From positions 1,603,501 through 1,667,500 of the forward strand of contig JALGPY010000035.1 of assembly GCA_023055425.1 (NCBI GenBank): a stretch of DNA of 64,000 bases. Reading direction: 5' to 3'. Positions within the stretch are counted from its first letter, which is position 1; the number at the start of each line of letters is the position of its first letter. The notes below the pieces were generated by a model, which saw only the letters and a program-made list of their open reading frames with translations, did no database searches and was not told the origin of the DNA. Shown here in pieces: positions 10,973 through 21,369 of the stretch. The position numbers were made by a program, and so were the translations under genes. Source of the DNA: Linanthus parryae (lineage: Eukaryota > Streptophyta > Magnoliopsida > Ericales > Polemoniaceae).

Positions 10973-12133
10973 ATGTGGAGCGAAGACTATTATTCGGGTC
11001 CCCCCTACTATTTCTACTGCAGGGTTAACCATAAAGAAGAGGATGCATGCATATTTTGGTGCTATCAATGTGGCATTTATCATGAGAATAGGGACCCATG
11101 TCGAGTTCATCCACCCCAACTTCGTCAGCACCAAGAGGATTCATCAGCGAGTATGGAAGAACGACAAAGTATTATGGGGGACATCCAACCGTGCACAAAG
11201 TTTGTGTCCATAGATGCACAATTACCACAAGAGGATTCTGCCACATGTATGGTATACATGAGGGAAATGATGGAGAGGATAAATGAACGACTAGAGAAAA
11301 TGTCAACAGCAGGGGAATCAAGTATTCAAGAGCCACAAGAAGAGACCTTGCCATATGACAGTGAGCCTAAAATTGAACCTTCATCATCGCCGCCACACGT
11401 GGAAGAAGAGATACTTGAGCCGAGCAAAGACTGTAGTGTCCAGGAACCATTGGTGGACTCTACCATTTATGAGGACTCAGACTCCTTTTCGGACTGGGGT
11501 GGACCTGTGTGTCCAAGGTGGGACGATCTGCCGTATTGCGAGCCAAGACCGCATGCGCCATCACATCCTTGGCATGAATGGGAAGGCACCGACATTGGAA
11601 GCCCGTGGTGTGGCGATGATGATGAAGCTGGTGAAGCACTAGTGCCCATACCTTTTGAGGTAAAAGTCCCTGGTCATACTTTTGAAGAATTCTCCGTATC
11701 TCATAATAATCAAGTCTGTGATGAGTTGGAAAGACTTGTGTAAGGAGATTCTTATGTGGAAGAGCATCACGAGAAATTTTCAGTTTCTTGTCATATTGGC
11801 TATTCTATTGATTATATACATGCTATAGTCAAGGATTTTAAAATCCACAAGTGTCGGGGTGTGGATGAATTGCATGGGTCGTTTGAAGAGCATATAGCAC
11901 CTAAAAGGTATTACTGGGATGACTTTATGGAGAGCGGCGCATGTGAGCCCAGTGGTACTTTGTGGAAGCTGATCAAGAAGATCAATTGCAAGATGAAAAG
12001 AGATAGCTTTCACAACTCTCCACCATCGTCAGAGCACAGGGGTGCTCGTGAGAAAAGGCTTATTGAGAAGAGATGGTGGAAGAAGAAGAAGAAGTGGAGG
12101 GATAAAGCAGCCTCCACAATCCTTTTCGGTTGA
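10973..12133 (+). pseudogene. Unrecognised gag-position ORF of a non-autonomous gypsy-like element
   Basis: Two open segments, 10973-11740 and 11756-12133, share one frame and are separated by a TAA at 11741-11743, so this was probably one protein of about 385 residues. I start at the ATG at 10973 (MWSEDYYSGPPYYFY); the frame is open further left but without ATG. Features: an aromatic N-terminus; a Cys/His cluster ACIFWCYQCGIYHENRDPC near residues 29-47, suggestive of metal binding; an acidic, Pro/Ser-rich middle with PSSSPPHVEEE; a second acidic part with repeated Trp/Asp; and a very basic end containing KRWWKKKKKW. Position just after the primer site suggests a gag-like role, but I recognise no known gag domain, protease or polymerase. 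Confidence 0.5.
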
Positions 12134-12750
12134 GGTAACCCGGTCGGGCCGTCGACCTTAAATTACAAGCGCTGCCAATGTAGAGTAGGATGCTATTTAT
12201 TTTTGTTTTTGTTTTAGTTCTCTATATCTGGTTTTGAGGGGTGAGAGAGAGTTGCTTTAATAATTTCAATCATTGTGCAGGGACATAGGTACAAAAGACG
12301 CTCTCGATTCCCCTTCTTGAGGCGCGTGTTGGAGAATGTTCAGTAGGTACATCGGAATTTGGATGCGAGGTGAGCCTTTCACGGAAACTGTCAACGGTCC
12401 TCAACCTTCTTGTTGCAGTTTCACGGACACGGTGCCCATGTAGGTTCGGGCACCAAAGGTACCTCTAACACTGTCTTTGTTTTACGTTTGAGCGATAATT
12501 GTTAAAATCCACCGCCTACACATTTAAGCGAGGATACCTCTTGCTTGATCTCTAATTTCGTTGAGGACAAGGAAATGCTTAAGTGTGGGGGTGGGGGGTT
12601 TGTATACATGATTGCTATCCGGTTTATCTAGTCTTGCATCGCTTGTTACATATAGTTTGTTTTTGGTTATGTTTTTATTTTCCTTTTTATTATTTAAAAT
12701 TCTGTTTGCATATTTATTTTGTTGAGTCACCCCACCCGTATCGAGTCATT
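12134..12750 (+). other. 3' non-coding part of the gypsy-like element
   Basis: This follows the broken ORF. At 12560-12598 stands TTGAGGACAAGG..AAGTGTGGGGGTGGGGGG, the GAGGACAA-plus-G-run signature that also occurs in G2 (29237) and, inverted, at about 39085-39115. Such blocks lie in the 3' non-coding region of plant Athila/Tat-type elements. No 3' LTR can be matched to the 5' one. Confidence 0.5.
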
Positions 12751-13252
12751 AATCGAGTTGGCCATTTCATATAGAGTTGGAATTTATTATTAAAAAAAGA
12801 AAAATTCAGAAAAAAAATTAAAAATTTGGGAAAGGGCAATCAAAAGAAGCTAGAATTCGGTAATATCACGGAGTGTGAGGACTTTAAGCATAGGGTGTGA
12901 CTTGCTTAAAGTCCTCACACTCCGTGATATTACCGAATTCTAGCTTCTTTTGATTGCCCTTTCCCAAATTTTTAATTTTTTTTCTGAATTTTTCTTTTAA
13001 TCGAGTTGGCCATTTCATATAGAGTTGGAATTTATTATTAAAAAAAGAAAAATTCAGAAAAAAAATTAAAAATTTGGGAAAGGGCAATCAAAAGAAGCTA
13101 GAATTCGGTAATATCACGGAGTGTGAGGACTTTAAGCATAGGGTGTGACTTGCTTAAAGTCCTCACACTCCGTGATATTACCGAATTCTAGCTTCTTTTG
13201 ATTGCCCTTTCCCAAATTGCTTAAAGTCCTCACACTCCGTGATATTACCGAG
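12751..13252. repeat. Duplicated 248-bp palindrome plus a partial arm
   Basis: An arm (12751-12890) is followed by a 12-bp spacer (TAGGGTGTGACT) and the exact reverse complement of its inner 96 bases (12903-12998). The whole 248-bp unit then repeats exactly: arm 12999-13138, the same spacer, inverse arm 13151-13217. A third inverse arm fragment (13218-13252) completes it. I see no mismatch among copies, which fits either a very recent template-switching event or an assembly or library artefact. Confidence 0.85.
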
Positions 13253-13690
13253 AAAGACAATGTGGGTTCCCCTTAGTACGTATAGAGAGACTCCCTGTAT
13301 GGGAGTGCCTGCCTATTTAATACACTTAACTGATTTTCAAACCTAAAGTGTGTGCACTGTTTTCTTACAAGAGTTGAGCTAGGTGTGAGCTAAATGAGAC
13401 AAACATTCATGTGTACGTCTTAGGTAGTCGCCTGCCCGCCTCGTAGTGGCACACTGAACAACTGTGCGAGGATGTGTATTAGAGCACTTACTGCTTATAG
13501 AACTCACCTTGTAGGACCACTAGAAAACCTGTGTTGAACCTTGGATTCTTTGATAACCCTTTGAACTAGAATGACGATTCTTGGCTTTCATCATAGATCA
13601 TTTAGAATCACCGCTTTAGTGCGTCATGATGGAGTTGTAGTTGAGGGGGTTCGATGAGGGAGATCTTATTTGCACATCTTTGTGATCCCT
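13253..13690 (+). other. Element 3' region matching an inverted copy at 38.5 kb
   Basis: About 13300-13560 matches, in reverse complement, about 38455-38770 (for example CGCCTCGTAGTGGCACAC against GTGTGCCACTACGAGGCG). So the non-autonomous gypsy-like family occurs twice in the window in opposite orientations. No gene is seen here. The right part loses this match and passes into the minus-strand copia leader. Confidence 0.5.
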
Positions 13691-13883
13691 ACATGATCGC
13701 ATGCGCTCCATGTCTTGATCAATGATGAACATTTTCATCAAAGATTTCCAGTGAGCAAAATTTTCTCCACAGAATAGAGGAGGTCTGTTAGAAGCTCTTC
13801 AATATGAGAAACCACCATCACCTGCAGTACTCATGATCACCAGATGGTTAGATATATAAAGTGATACAAGCTCTGATACCAAT
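13690..13883 (-). pseudogene. Copia leader and gag start, minus strand
   Basis: The reverse complement matches the leader and first gag codons of the SIRE-like element at 43857-44040, including the stretch around its ATG and the word GATGAACATTTTCATCA. The primer site reads CTCTGATACCA on the plus strand (13871-13881), the complement of TGGTATCAGAG (initiator tRNA-Met type). The fragment is truncated inside gag, so only the 5' part of an element remains, transcribed leftwards. Confidence 0.7.
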
Positions 13884-15178
13884 TGAAAGTGTGAGTGTGC
13901 AGGTATTAATGCAGCTAAGATACTCTAAAAGGGGGGGGGGGGTTGAATAGAGTATGCCAACTTTTTGCAAAACTTGCTAGGAAGATGAACACTTGTGAAA
14001 ATAGTGAAGTTCAAGACCTTGAAAAAAAGTTCAAGCCCTTGGAAGAGATGCAGTTTGTATAAAGCAAGTAAGCCTTTTTCAAGGCCTTGAAAACAAGTTC
14101 AAACCCTTGAAAAACAGGCAATTTTGTGTGTTGCAAATACTATGAAAAAGAATGAACTGTAAATGCAAGAGACAAGTGATTTATAGAGTTCAGTCCCCTT
14201 GGACCTACGTCTCTACCTCAGGGATTAGATCCCTGCAGGATTTTCAACACAATTCTTATTAATCAAAAGCTAAGCCCTTGAACTCAAGCACAGAGAATTC
14301 CCTTACTCTGTTACAGCTTGTGGTTTTCCCTAACCTGTCTAGTACCTGCTCTAGCTAACAGATTAACTAAGAATTATCTATTGTTCAATTTCAAAATTTC
14401 TTGAGAATGAATATAGAGATAATGCAAAAATGATCTACCAATGGATTACAATACAGAAGTACACTTAGAATAGAAAACCGCAGTGAAGAATGCAGTGAAC
14501 TTCTGTGGAATGAATTGTGAGATTGATGTTCCTCTTTGACGTTTTGTCAATCCAGAATCCGTCTCTTACTTTTGCCCGTTGAGTGTCATGTCTTCTTTCT
14601 TAAAAGTGAGCTCCTTTTATACTTCAAACAGCTCTGCAAATCTTCCCAGATTTTCAGCAACAAACTTCCTATTTTGTAGGAAACATATTTTGACTTCTTT
14701 GACATCTTCTCAAACGGTTGGATGATCAAATTATTCAGAGATTTTGTTGTTTTTAAACATCTTGAAAAGTTTTCATCCAAGTCTGATTGATCACAAGATC
14801 AACGTGTCCAACTGTTTCCAAATCTGCATAAGTTCAGTTTAGGAAACAATCCTGCAAAACTTGGAAATAAAATTTCCTGTAATATCAAAGTCAAACAGAT
14901 GATATTCTATGTTCAAATGGGATAGAATAATTTGTCTTTCATCATCTAATAACATTGTATCAAATAAGTGAAAGATAGAGAGAGAATCAACTCAGAGAGT
15001 TTGCAGAAAACTCCCCCTGAGAATATTCACACAGGTTAAGCAGTTTCAAGGCTTTGAATCAAGTTTCAAGGCCTTGAAAATAGCTCAAGCCTCTGAGAAC
15101 TGATTCAAGGCTTTGAAAGCTGGTTCAAGGCCTTGAAATAGCTAAACTATTCCAAGCCTTACACAACCTGATCTTACA
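13884..15178 (-). repeat. SIRE-like copia LTR, minus strand, 1295 bp
   Basis: This long terminal repeat is bounded by TG...CA when read on the minus strand (start TGTAAGATCAGG at 15178, end beside the primer site at 13884). It is related to the LTRs at 42580 and 50160. It carries the CAAGGCCTTG palindrome at least three times (about 14080, 15069 and 15130) with many variants. A hairpin TACTCTA...TAGAGTA enclosing a 12-base G run stands at 13921-13954. It has only the leader attached, so the element is truncated. Confidence 0.8.
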
Positions 15179-15880
15179 GATTGGATATATGAGTGTCACT
15201 TGTATGTCTCGTGTCCAATCCGGATATATAGACAAAGGGATGAGACAATACTTGCACAAGGTTTGTCGGATGACTATTTCTATTAGTTGGGTAGCTTAGA
15301 TGTCTTGCTAGAGGCCGCTCCATGTTAGTAATTGTTACTACCAACTAAGTTGAAACCTATGGGGTCACACTCCCTATGGATTAGACTAGACTTAGGAATT
15401 AATTAATATGATTAATTAAATAGAAGGATCAATGGGCAACTACTTGAAATTAGTAGGACTAATTTGCAAGTTGGACTAATCTGTGTATGGACAAGATGAG
15501 GATAGGGGCTTTTATGCAGTCAACGAGGAGTTGTTGGGCTATATAAAGGACACTCCCCCTCACCCCGTCGGCCTCAAGGAGGTGGCGCCCCCTCCTTGCT
15601 CTGATTTGCGTGATCTTATTCTTCTTCCTTCATTCCTAGCTAGCACAAAAGGCTTGAAGGATCCAGATTCAATCCTAGCAGTGGACTAGCAATAGAGACG
15701 TGAATACTTTTTCACGAGTGAAGTCATCAAAGGAGAACCAAAAGGTTTTTTGATACTCAAACCCTTACTATCGTTATGATATCTAGACTTGTGATCCTTG
15801 GAGGGACTTTTATGGATGATTGTTTGTTTATTTCCGTTGCGTAATCCATTACAAAACCCTACAACGTTCTAGCTGGCTAG
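15179..15880 (+). repeat. LTR-like fragment with TATA box
   Basis: This has the look of an LTR in plus orientation: a stretch of ATTAATTAA words, then CTATATAAAGG (about 15539) with a C-rich transcription-start-like region, then an end near CCTACA (about 15862). A 68-codon frame at 15483-15689 overlaps the TATA box and is unlikely to be a gene. I find no second copy, so the family is unknown. Confidence 0.4.
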
Positions 15881-16887
15881 TCAACTTCGTTCACGTGGTC
15901 ATGTCGGTCAACCGATTTAGTCACCTAACTAGTTCAACCAAATCTACCCCCACATGACTACTCCTATTCATCTCACCTATCGGTCTCAATGAACCGGGAG
16001 TAAAAGCATGATTTTATTCGTAACCGGGTTAAGTCTCTGTCGAGCACCCACCTAGTTCACTAACAACTATGGTTCCCGACTCCCTCGTTGCTAAGAATTA
16101 AGCATAGATCATGTTTTATAATAAATTAGTTTGTAACATTAAGCTATGAATTCAACTATTTCATCATCTTCATCTAACATGGTCGTTCCCTTCATTACTA
16201 ACGCGTGTCAATAGCCGTTTAATGATTCACAATACAATATGAAGAAAAATAAACATTAATCTGATCAAACGCATGAATCAATCAACAAAATCCGGAAAAT
16301 ATCTCTAAGTCATAATCCTAGGGCCTAGAAAAGAAACTAGCTACTCATCGTTATGCTAAAATCACAAGTATTCTCCATAGAATGATAAAGATAGGGTAAA
16401 AGAAGGATCAAACAATGAAATTGCCAAAGCTTTGACAAATCCGTGAAATCCCCAAGCTCCAAGCTGCTATCCAATGGTTCTCGTGCGTGTATCCACTGCC
16501 CTCTAGGTCTTCTCCGTCGTCTTTTACTAACTGGGCAAGAAATTTTGTGTAATTTTGCCAAAATTTCACTTCAGCCCCTCCAATTTGTAATTCTCGGAAT
16601 GAATTGTAAGTTGATCTTGCGCGGGCCATTACTCTCTCATACGGACTCGTCATTGGGCCTAACATATATCGTAGGAAAGCCCTGGATGTCTACTTTCAAA
16701 TGGCGCAGGCCTTGCTCAAAAATTCCTTGTATTTTTCTAAGCATCGAAAAGAGTGCAGGCAGGTCCTGTGCGACTTTTCCAAATTTTCTTCGTTTTTTCG
16801 TCTTCTTTTCTCCTCTTCATCTAGCTCCATACCAAGCATATCCAAGCCTCTCATAAGCTCCATTGCACCTATTTTACCTGAGTTACA
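15881..16887 (-). repeat. Gypsy-like LTR remnant, minus strand
   Basis: The reverse complement resembles the LTR-like region at 9.8-10.8 kb in layout and words: an ACTAGTT/GACCGACATGACC-type segment, GAGACCGATAGG and GCTCGACAGAG. Open frames in both directions at 16337-16856 overlap each other and look fortuitous. Borders are not defined. Confidence 0.4.
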
Positions 16888-17595
16888 TGATAACTCTGTA
16901 TTAGAGTTATATTTTTATATGAGATTACTATCGTTTTGCATGATTTCCGGGTGAAATACATTAGTTTTACACTTTGTTAGCAAGGATTTCGTAGAAGTTT
17001 AGTTTTGAGTGTTAAATTGCAAATCCGGGCGTTTTGGCATTATTTTATGCTTCTTTTGTCACGTTTGATCGCACGAGTATGTTTCGTGTTATTTTGACAG
17101 GAAACGGAGCTTGCGGCATTAAATGAGGAGGGAAAACGAACTTCGGAAACAATTCAAAGCAAATAAAAGGGACGAAAACGATGAGGAAACTAGTTGCTGC
17201 AGATACCAGTACACCATAAAATCCACATAGCCACAACAACCATTTCTAATCACCTAACACTCTACTACCTTCAACCCACAATCATTAAACCAATACCCAT
17301 GACCTTCATAACCAATTCATCCACCCTTAGCTTAACTTAACACCTATTTCTATACCCAAACACTATCAGACCCATTGCCTACAAGCTAACCGTTCCCCAG
17401 GACCAATTCTCTACCAAAGCAACCTTAAAAATAAAACCCAGTAAAGCACCAACATGCCTTAACATCCTATACCCAACACCTAACTTGCTAGATCACCACT
17501 CCATCATCCACAGCCACCATTAATCCACCTAGTAAACCTCCATAGCAACCACATAAACTCAGTACCTAACTAACTGACACAGTCCAACTGAAAAG
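16888..17595 (+). repeat. LTR start of an older host element, with C/A-rich tract
   Basis: It starts TGATAACTCTG at 16888, close to the start (TGATAACTCCG) of the inverted LTR ending at 36170. After about 330 bp it passes into a strikingly C/A-rich tract (17215-17595) with almost no G. A similar C/A-rich tract continues at 36171-36480, beyond the nested insertions. I infer that 16888-17595 and 36171 onward were once contiguous and were split by the nested block. Confidence 0.4.
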
Positions 17596-18163
17596 TGTAC
17601 AGTTGTCGGTGTAGTGATAAAATTTCGGAAAATCGGGTTGTCGAACCCAAGATACTTCTTTTTAAATTAGTTGATATTTCTAAACCTTTTGTGGGAAAAT
17701 CGCAGTTGTTTGTTTTTCTAATTCTACTAAAGTAAAGAAAACACAAATCTCAATCAACCGTGTGATTTATCTCACGATTAATGAAGATGGATTGTTGTTG
17801 GTTTTTCACAAAGTTGACGAAGTCAGGATATCTCTACGGGTAACTAGGTATTTCACACTACGTCGGATTTACATTCTACTAACACGATGATGCTTTCTCT
17901 AGTTAAACGAGCACTCATATGTTGAAGATTTCTCAACCAACTTCTACACTTAAACTATCAAACCTGATGTCTCTACTCTAATCAAGTTCAAGTGTGCGTT
18001 AAAATCGTTAGTCTACTCTTCGTTCTTAGCTAACTAGCAAGATTTCTCAACCCTAGATACGGCTAGTGTGTACTTCAAGTTCCGGGCAATAAAAGTTGAT
18101 GTCTCTAACATTCGTTACCTAGCTCAATCCTATTGATACGTCTAACAATAGAAAAGAAGAATG
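17596..18163 (-). repeat. Old LTR, minus strand, left part (split by G1)
   Basis: This appears to be the 3' part of an LTR on the minus strand, interrupted by G1 exactly at 18164-18168 (target duplication ATAAT) and resuming at 35119. It holds a run of TCTCTAC..AACTAG words typical of gypsy-like LTR tails in this window. The left border is uncertain; TGTACAG at 17596 would give the TG/CA rule. I see no flanking duplication, so solo LTR status is inferred. Confidence 0.4.
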
Positions 18164-18168
18164 ATAAT

Positions 18169-18804
18169 TGTAGATAGTGCATTCAAGAAAGACGAATCAT
18201 AGCCACGTGGAAGCCATCCAGCACATCCGACTGTGATCCATATACACCACTGCTTATACTTACCCATTGGGGCTGCGAGACAGGGCCACCCACAATGCTT
18301 ACCACACGGGACTTGTAGGGACTTAGTTGTTTGGAGGCTAGAGTAAGGTCCGTCGCGCGCGAACGATAACGAAGCTCGCGCGACCCTTCGTAACTAACTT
18401 GAGAGACTTAATGACCACGTCCTATTAACCCGGTCGATCTCATAACGGTCTCCAGGATATGTGAGCAGGTGCGTAACGTTCCCTATATATACGGTCGAAC
18501 GTGCCCTTACGAGTCTATCATTAAACCGCCATTTATGGGCGCATTAACTCCTCACAACGGTCACTTCCCTACTATATATAGGAACGTTAGCCCTCCATTG
18601 CAATCTTCTGGACACTTGGACTTTCTAGACTTCTGGACTCACCGAAGCTCTGTCATTAAGCTGTCTCTCTCTCTCTCTCACACAGTTATCATTGCTTACT
18701 CTCTCCCTACTCACTACCTTACATTTCTTTGTGTTCTTGTTCTTAATCTTATTCCCTATTTGAGGTGTACTCTTGGATCTCTGTCAAGGATTTCCTTGTT
18801 CATA
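18169..18804 (+). repeat. G1 5' LTR, 636 bp
   Basis: It starts TGTAGATAGTGCATTC and corresponds along its length to 34474-35113. Its end reads TTCATA where the other copy has TACACA, so the usual CA end has mutated. TATA-like words CTATATATAC (about 18482) and CTATATATAGG (about 18577) and a CT repeat (about 18662) lie inside. The primer site follows at once. Visible divergence between the two LTRs makes this insertion older than G2. Confidence 0.85.
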
Positions 18805-18822
18805 ATTTGGTGAACCCGATGT
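18805..18822 (+). other. G1 primer binding site
   Basis: ATTTGGTGAACCCGATGT directly follows the 5' LTR. The same core TTTGGTGAACCCG stands after the LTR at 55900. I do not assign the priming tRNA. Confidence 0.6.
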
Positions 18823-18860
18823 GAATACATCCACCTTAGCTTTCAACTCTCTTTCCAGCC

Positions 18861-20490
18861 ATGTCTCTTGAAGCCAATGATCGTGATGGTGATCTGTCTC
18901 CTTTAGAGGAAGAAACCTCGAGAGAGGAGACCCCCGACGCCAACACCAATACTGATAACCAAGCGGCCACTGGGAGCAATCCCTCTTTGGAGATGTTTCA
19001 GGCTACAATCCAAAGCCAATCCCAAGCTATGCAGGCCCACTCTGCCTAGATTGCTCAGATCATGGCGATCTTGGGAGGACTTGCCCAAGGAGCTTTAGTT
19101 CCGCCTGGATCCGCTGCAGTGCGGTGCTCAGGGGACCTTGACTTTGCGAGGAGCCACTGCGGCACCCACTACGCTCACGTCTGCACCACTAAACCCCCAG
19201 GCGTCTCTGCCTAATGGACCTGTGCCGCAACCAAGATCTTTAGAATCCCCTCTGGTGCTAACTTACCAGCCAGAACGTGCATCTGCTGGGAATGGTCTCC
19301 TTACCATGCATTACCGTCATACGCGACGGGGGTCCAGGGTAGCTACGCACCTCCACATCCCTGTGATCCCAACATGCCTTACCTTCAGGGCCTTGCTGTG
19401 ACACAATCAGAAACCCGAGGAGGAAGCGCACTTGCAATGTGACAGCCTTGTAGCAAAGGCTAGATAGGCTCATTGCGAACCAATACTTTGCTAATGCCAT
19501 CATCCCAAGGTCGATAATGCCCCACCAATTCCCAAAGAGATTTATTTGATGCCCAATCCTGCTGGGTACAAGGCGCCAAAGTTGGACAAGTTCGATGAGG
19601 TTAGCGGAAATGCGCATGAGCATGTCATGCGTTTCGTTGATTTGATGGGTCCACATGGAGCCGATATGCGCCTTCTGATGCGCGAATTCCCCAAGTCCCT
19701 AGGGACTGTCGTGTACAAGTGGTACAGGACGTTGGAGGCTGGTTCGATCAAGACTTGGGAAGATATGGTGAAGAATTTCTACACCAAATTCTTCCAAGTC
19801 GAGGAGAAGGTCACAAACATACACCTATCTCGTATGCACCAGAATCACGACGAGGAAGTAGTGGCATTCATCAAGAAATTCTTAACCAAGTCCCTGGAAT
19901 GCATTGATAAAGTCTCTGAGAGTCGCCTGGTGGAGATATGCCTTCAGGGCATGCGCGAAGAATACAAATGTATTTTAATCAATTTGAATATGCCTACCTT
20001 TTCAAAGTTGATTGACTGCACTAGGAACATCGAGCCACTGGTAGAGAAGCAGAAGAGGAGATGCGTTAATTAGCGCACCAATATGTTCTAGCTTCAGAAT
20101 TGGGAGGTTCAACTACAAGAGTCGACGTGAAACTAAAGTGAGTGCGATTTCGTCTCCTCAGAAGCAGCAACAATCCACGCCAAGGGAGGCGCCCCATTAC
20201 CTTGTTCGATTGAGGATGTGGTAATCATGTGCAAACGGTGGAAAAACGACGGAATCCTACCGACACTAGAGCACAAACCCACTAGGGAGCAGCTGCGTGA
20301 TCCCAGATGGTGTGAATGCCATGGACAAGTCTCGCACCCTACCAAAGAATGCAAGAAGCTGAGATGGCTAGTAGACAAAAAAATCAAGGAAGGGAATTGA
20401 TCATCGATGACCCAACCAAGGATGTGCGCAGCAATCCATTGCCATCCAACTCGGAGCAGGAGCCAAAAGGAAAAGATGTGATTGATGCAT
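18861..20490 (+). pseudogene. G1 gag, broken
   Basis: The gag starts at the ATG at 18861 (MSLEANDRDG), shared with the start MSQETNPREG in the derivative at 55954. A TAG at 19047 interrupts it where the derivative has a Gln codon (QAQSTQIAQI against QAHSA-stop-IAQI). After frameshifts, 19546-20073 encodes a retrotransposon gag core: LDKFDEVSGNAHEHVMRFVD, then KWYRTLEAGSIKTWEDMV, then LVEICLQGM and LEPLVE-like ends, typical of Tat-lineage gypsy gags. Past a TAG at 20071 the same frame resumes at 20218-20400 with CECHGQVSHPTKEC, a CCHC-like knuckle. At least three lesions make it non-functional. The product would package element RNA in a particle. Confidence 0.7.
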
Positions 20491-20689
20491 GATTGCGCGA
20501 GGTCGTGAAGCTACATTGCAAGGAAAAAAAGGTAAGACCCCTGAAACATTACTCACATACACTGCATTTTGGTAATCTTCCTGCAAAAATCATATTAATG
20601 ACAATAACACTCCCATATGAGAGCTCTTTTATCAACTATTGTTTCCACTCTACTTTGCACGACTAATAGTCAAAACTACTGATTAAGCC
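20491..20689 (+). other. Spacer between gag and minisatellite
   Basis: This is short non-coding sequence after the last gag-like codons. No protease or polymerase follows, which is why G1 is called gag-only. Confidence 0.5.
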
Positions 20690-21315
20690 TATCTGTTCAG
20701 GTAGCATCCAAACGCGAATTCTAAGCCTATCTGTTTAGATAGCAGCGATTCTTATCCTATCTGTTTAGATAGCAGTGATTCCAAGCCTATCTGTTTCTGT
20801 AGCAGCAATTCAGAGCCTATCTGTTTATATAGCAGCAAAACTAAAGCTTATATGTCTAGATAGCAGCTGCACGCGAAAACTAAACCTATATGTTCAGATA
20901 GTAGCAAAATATAAGCCCATCTGTCTATATGGCAGCCAAATGCAATCTTTAAAGCCCATCTGTCTAGATGGCAGCCAAATGCGAAACTCAAATCCTATCT
21001 GTTTAGATAACAGCAAAAATAAGCCTATCTGTCTAGATAGCAGCCAAAACTAAAGCCTATCTCTCTAGATAGCAGCCGAATACAAAACCCAAAGCCTATA
21101 TGTTTAGATAGAAGCAAAACTAAGCCTATATATCTAGATAGCAGCCAAAACTAAAGCCTATCTGTCTAGATAGCAGCCGAATACAAAACCCAAAGCCTAT
21201 CTATTTAGATAGCAGCAAAAGCAAAACCTATCTCTCTAGATAGCAAAACCAAGCCCTACCTGCTTTGGTAGAAAAATACACGATTTTAAGCCTATGTGTC
21301 TAGATAGCAATTTTT
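20690..21315 (+). repeat. Hairpin minisatellite inside G1
   Basis: About twenty spaced copies of a unit with core CCTATCTGTTTAGATAGCAG lie 25-40 bp apart. Each core has short inverted arms, CTATCT and AGATAG, around a four-base loop (GTTT or GTCT). Several units keep pairing despite changes, for example CCATCTGTCTAGATGG at about 20953-20972, where both arms changed together. Spacers are A-rich (CAAAACTAAAG). One frame (20775-21053) is open as repeated ICLDSS peptides, a by-product. Confidence 0.85.
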
Positions 21316-21369
21316 CTAATCAAGTCTATTCATGTATCATGGCAAGATCCAAGAATCCTACCTGCTCTC

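Noticed and set aside
20690..21315. CRISPR-like array of spaced palindromic repeats
   Set aside because: Units and spacers are not of constant length, spacers are similar A-rich words rather than unique sequence, no cas genes are near, and the context is a plant retrotransposon.
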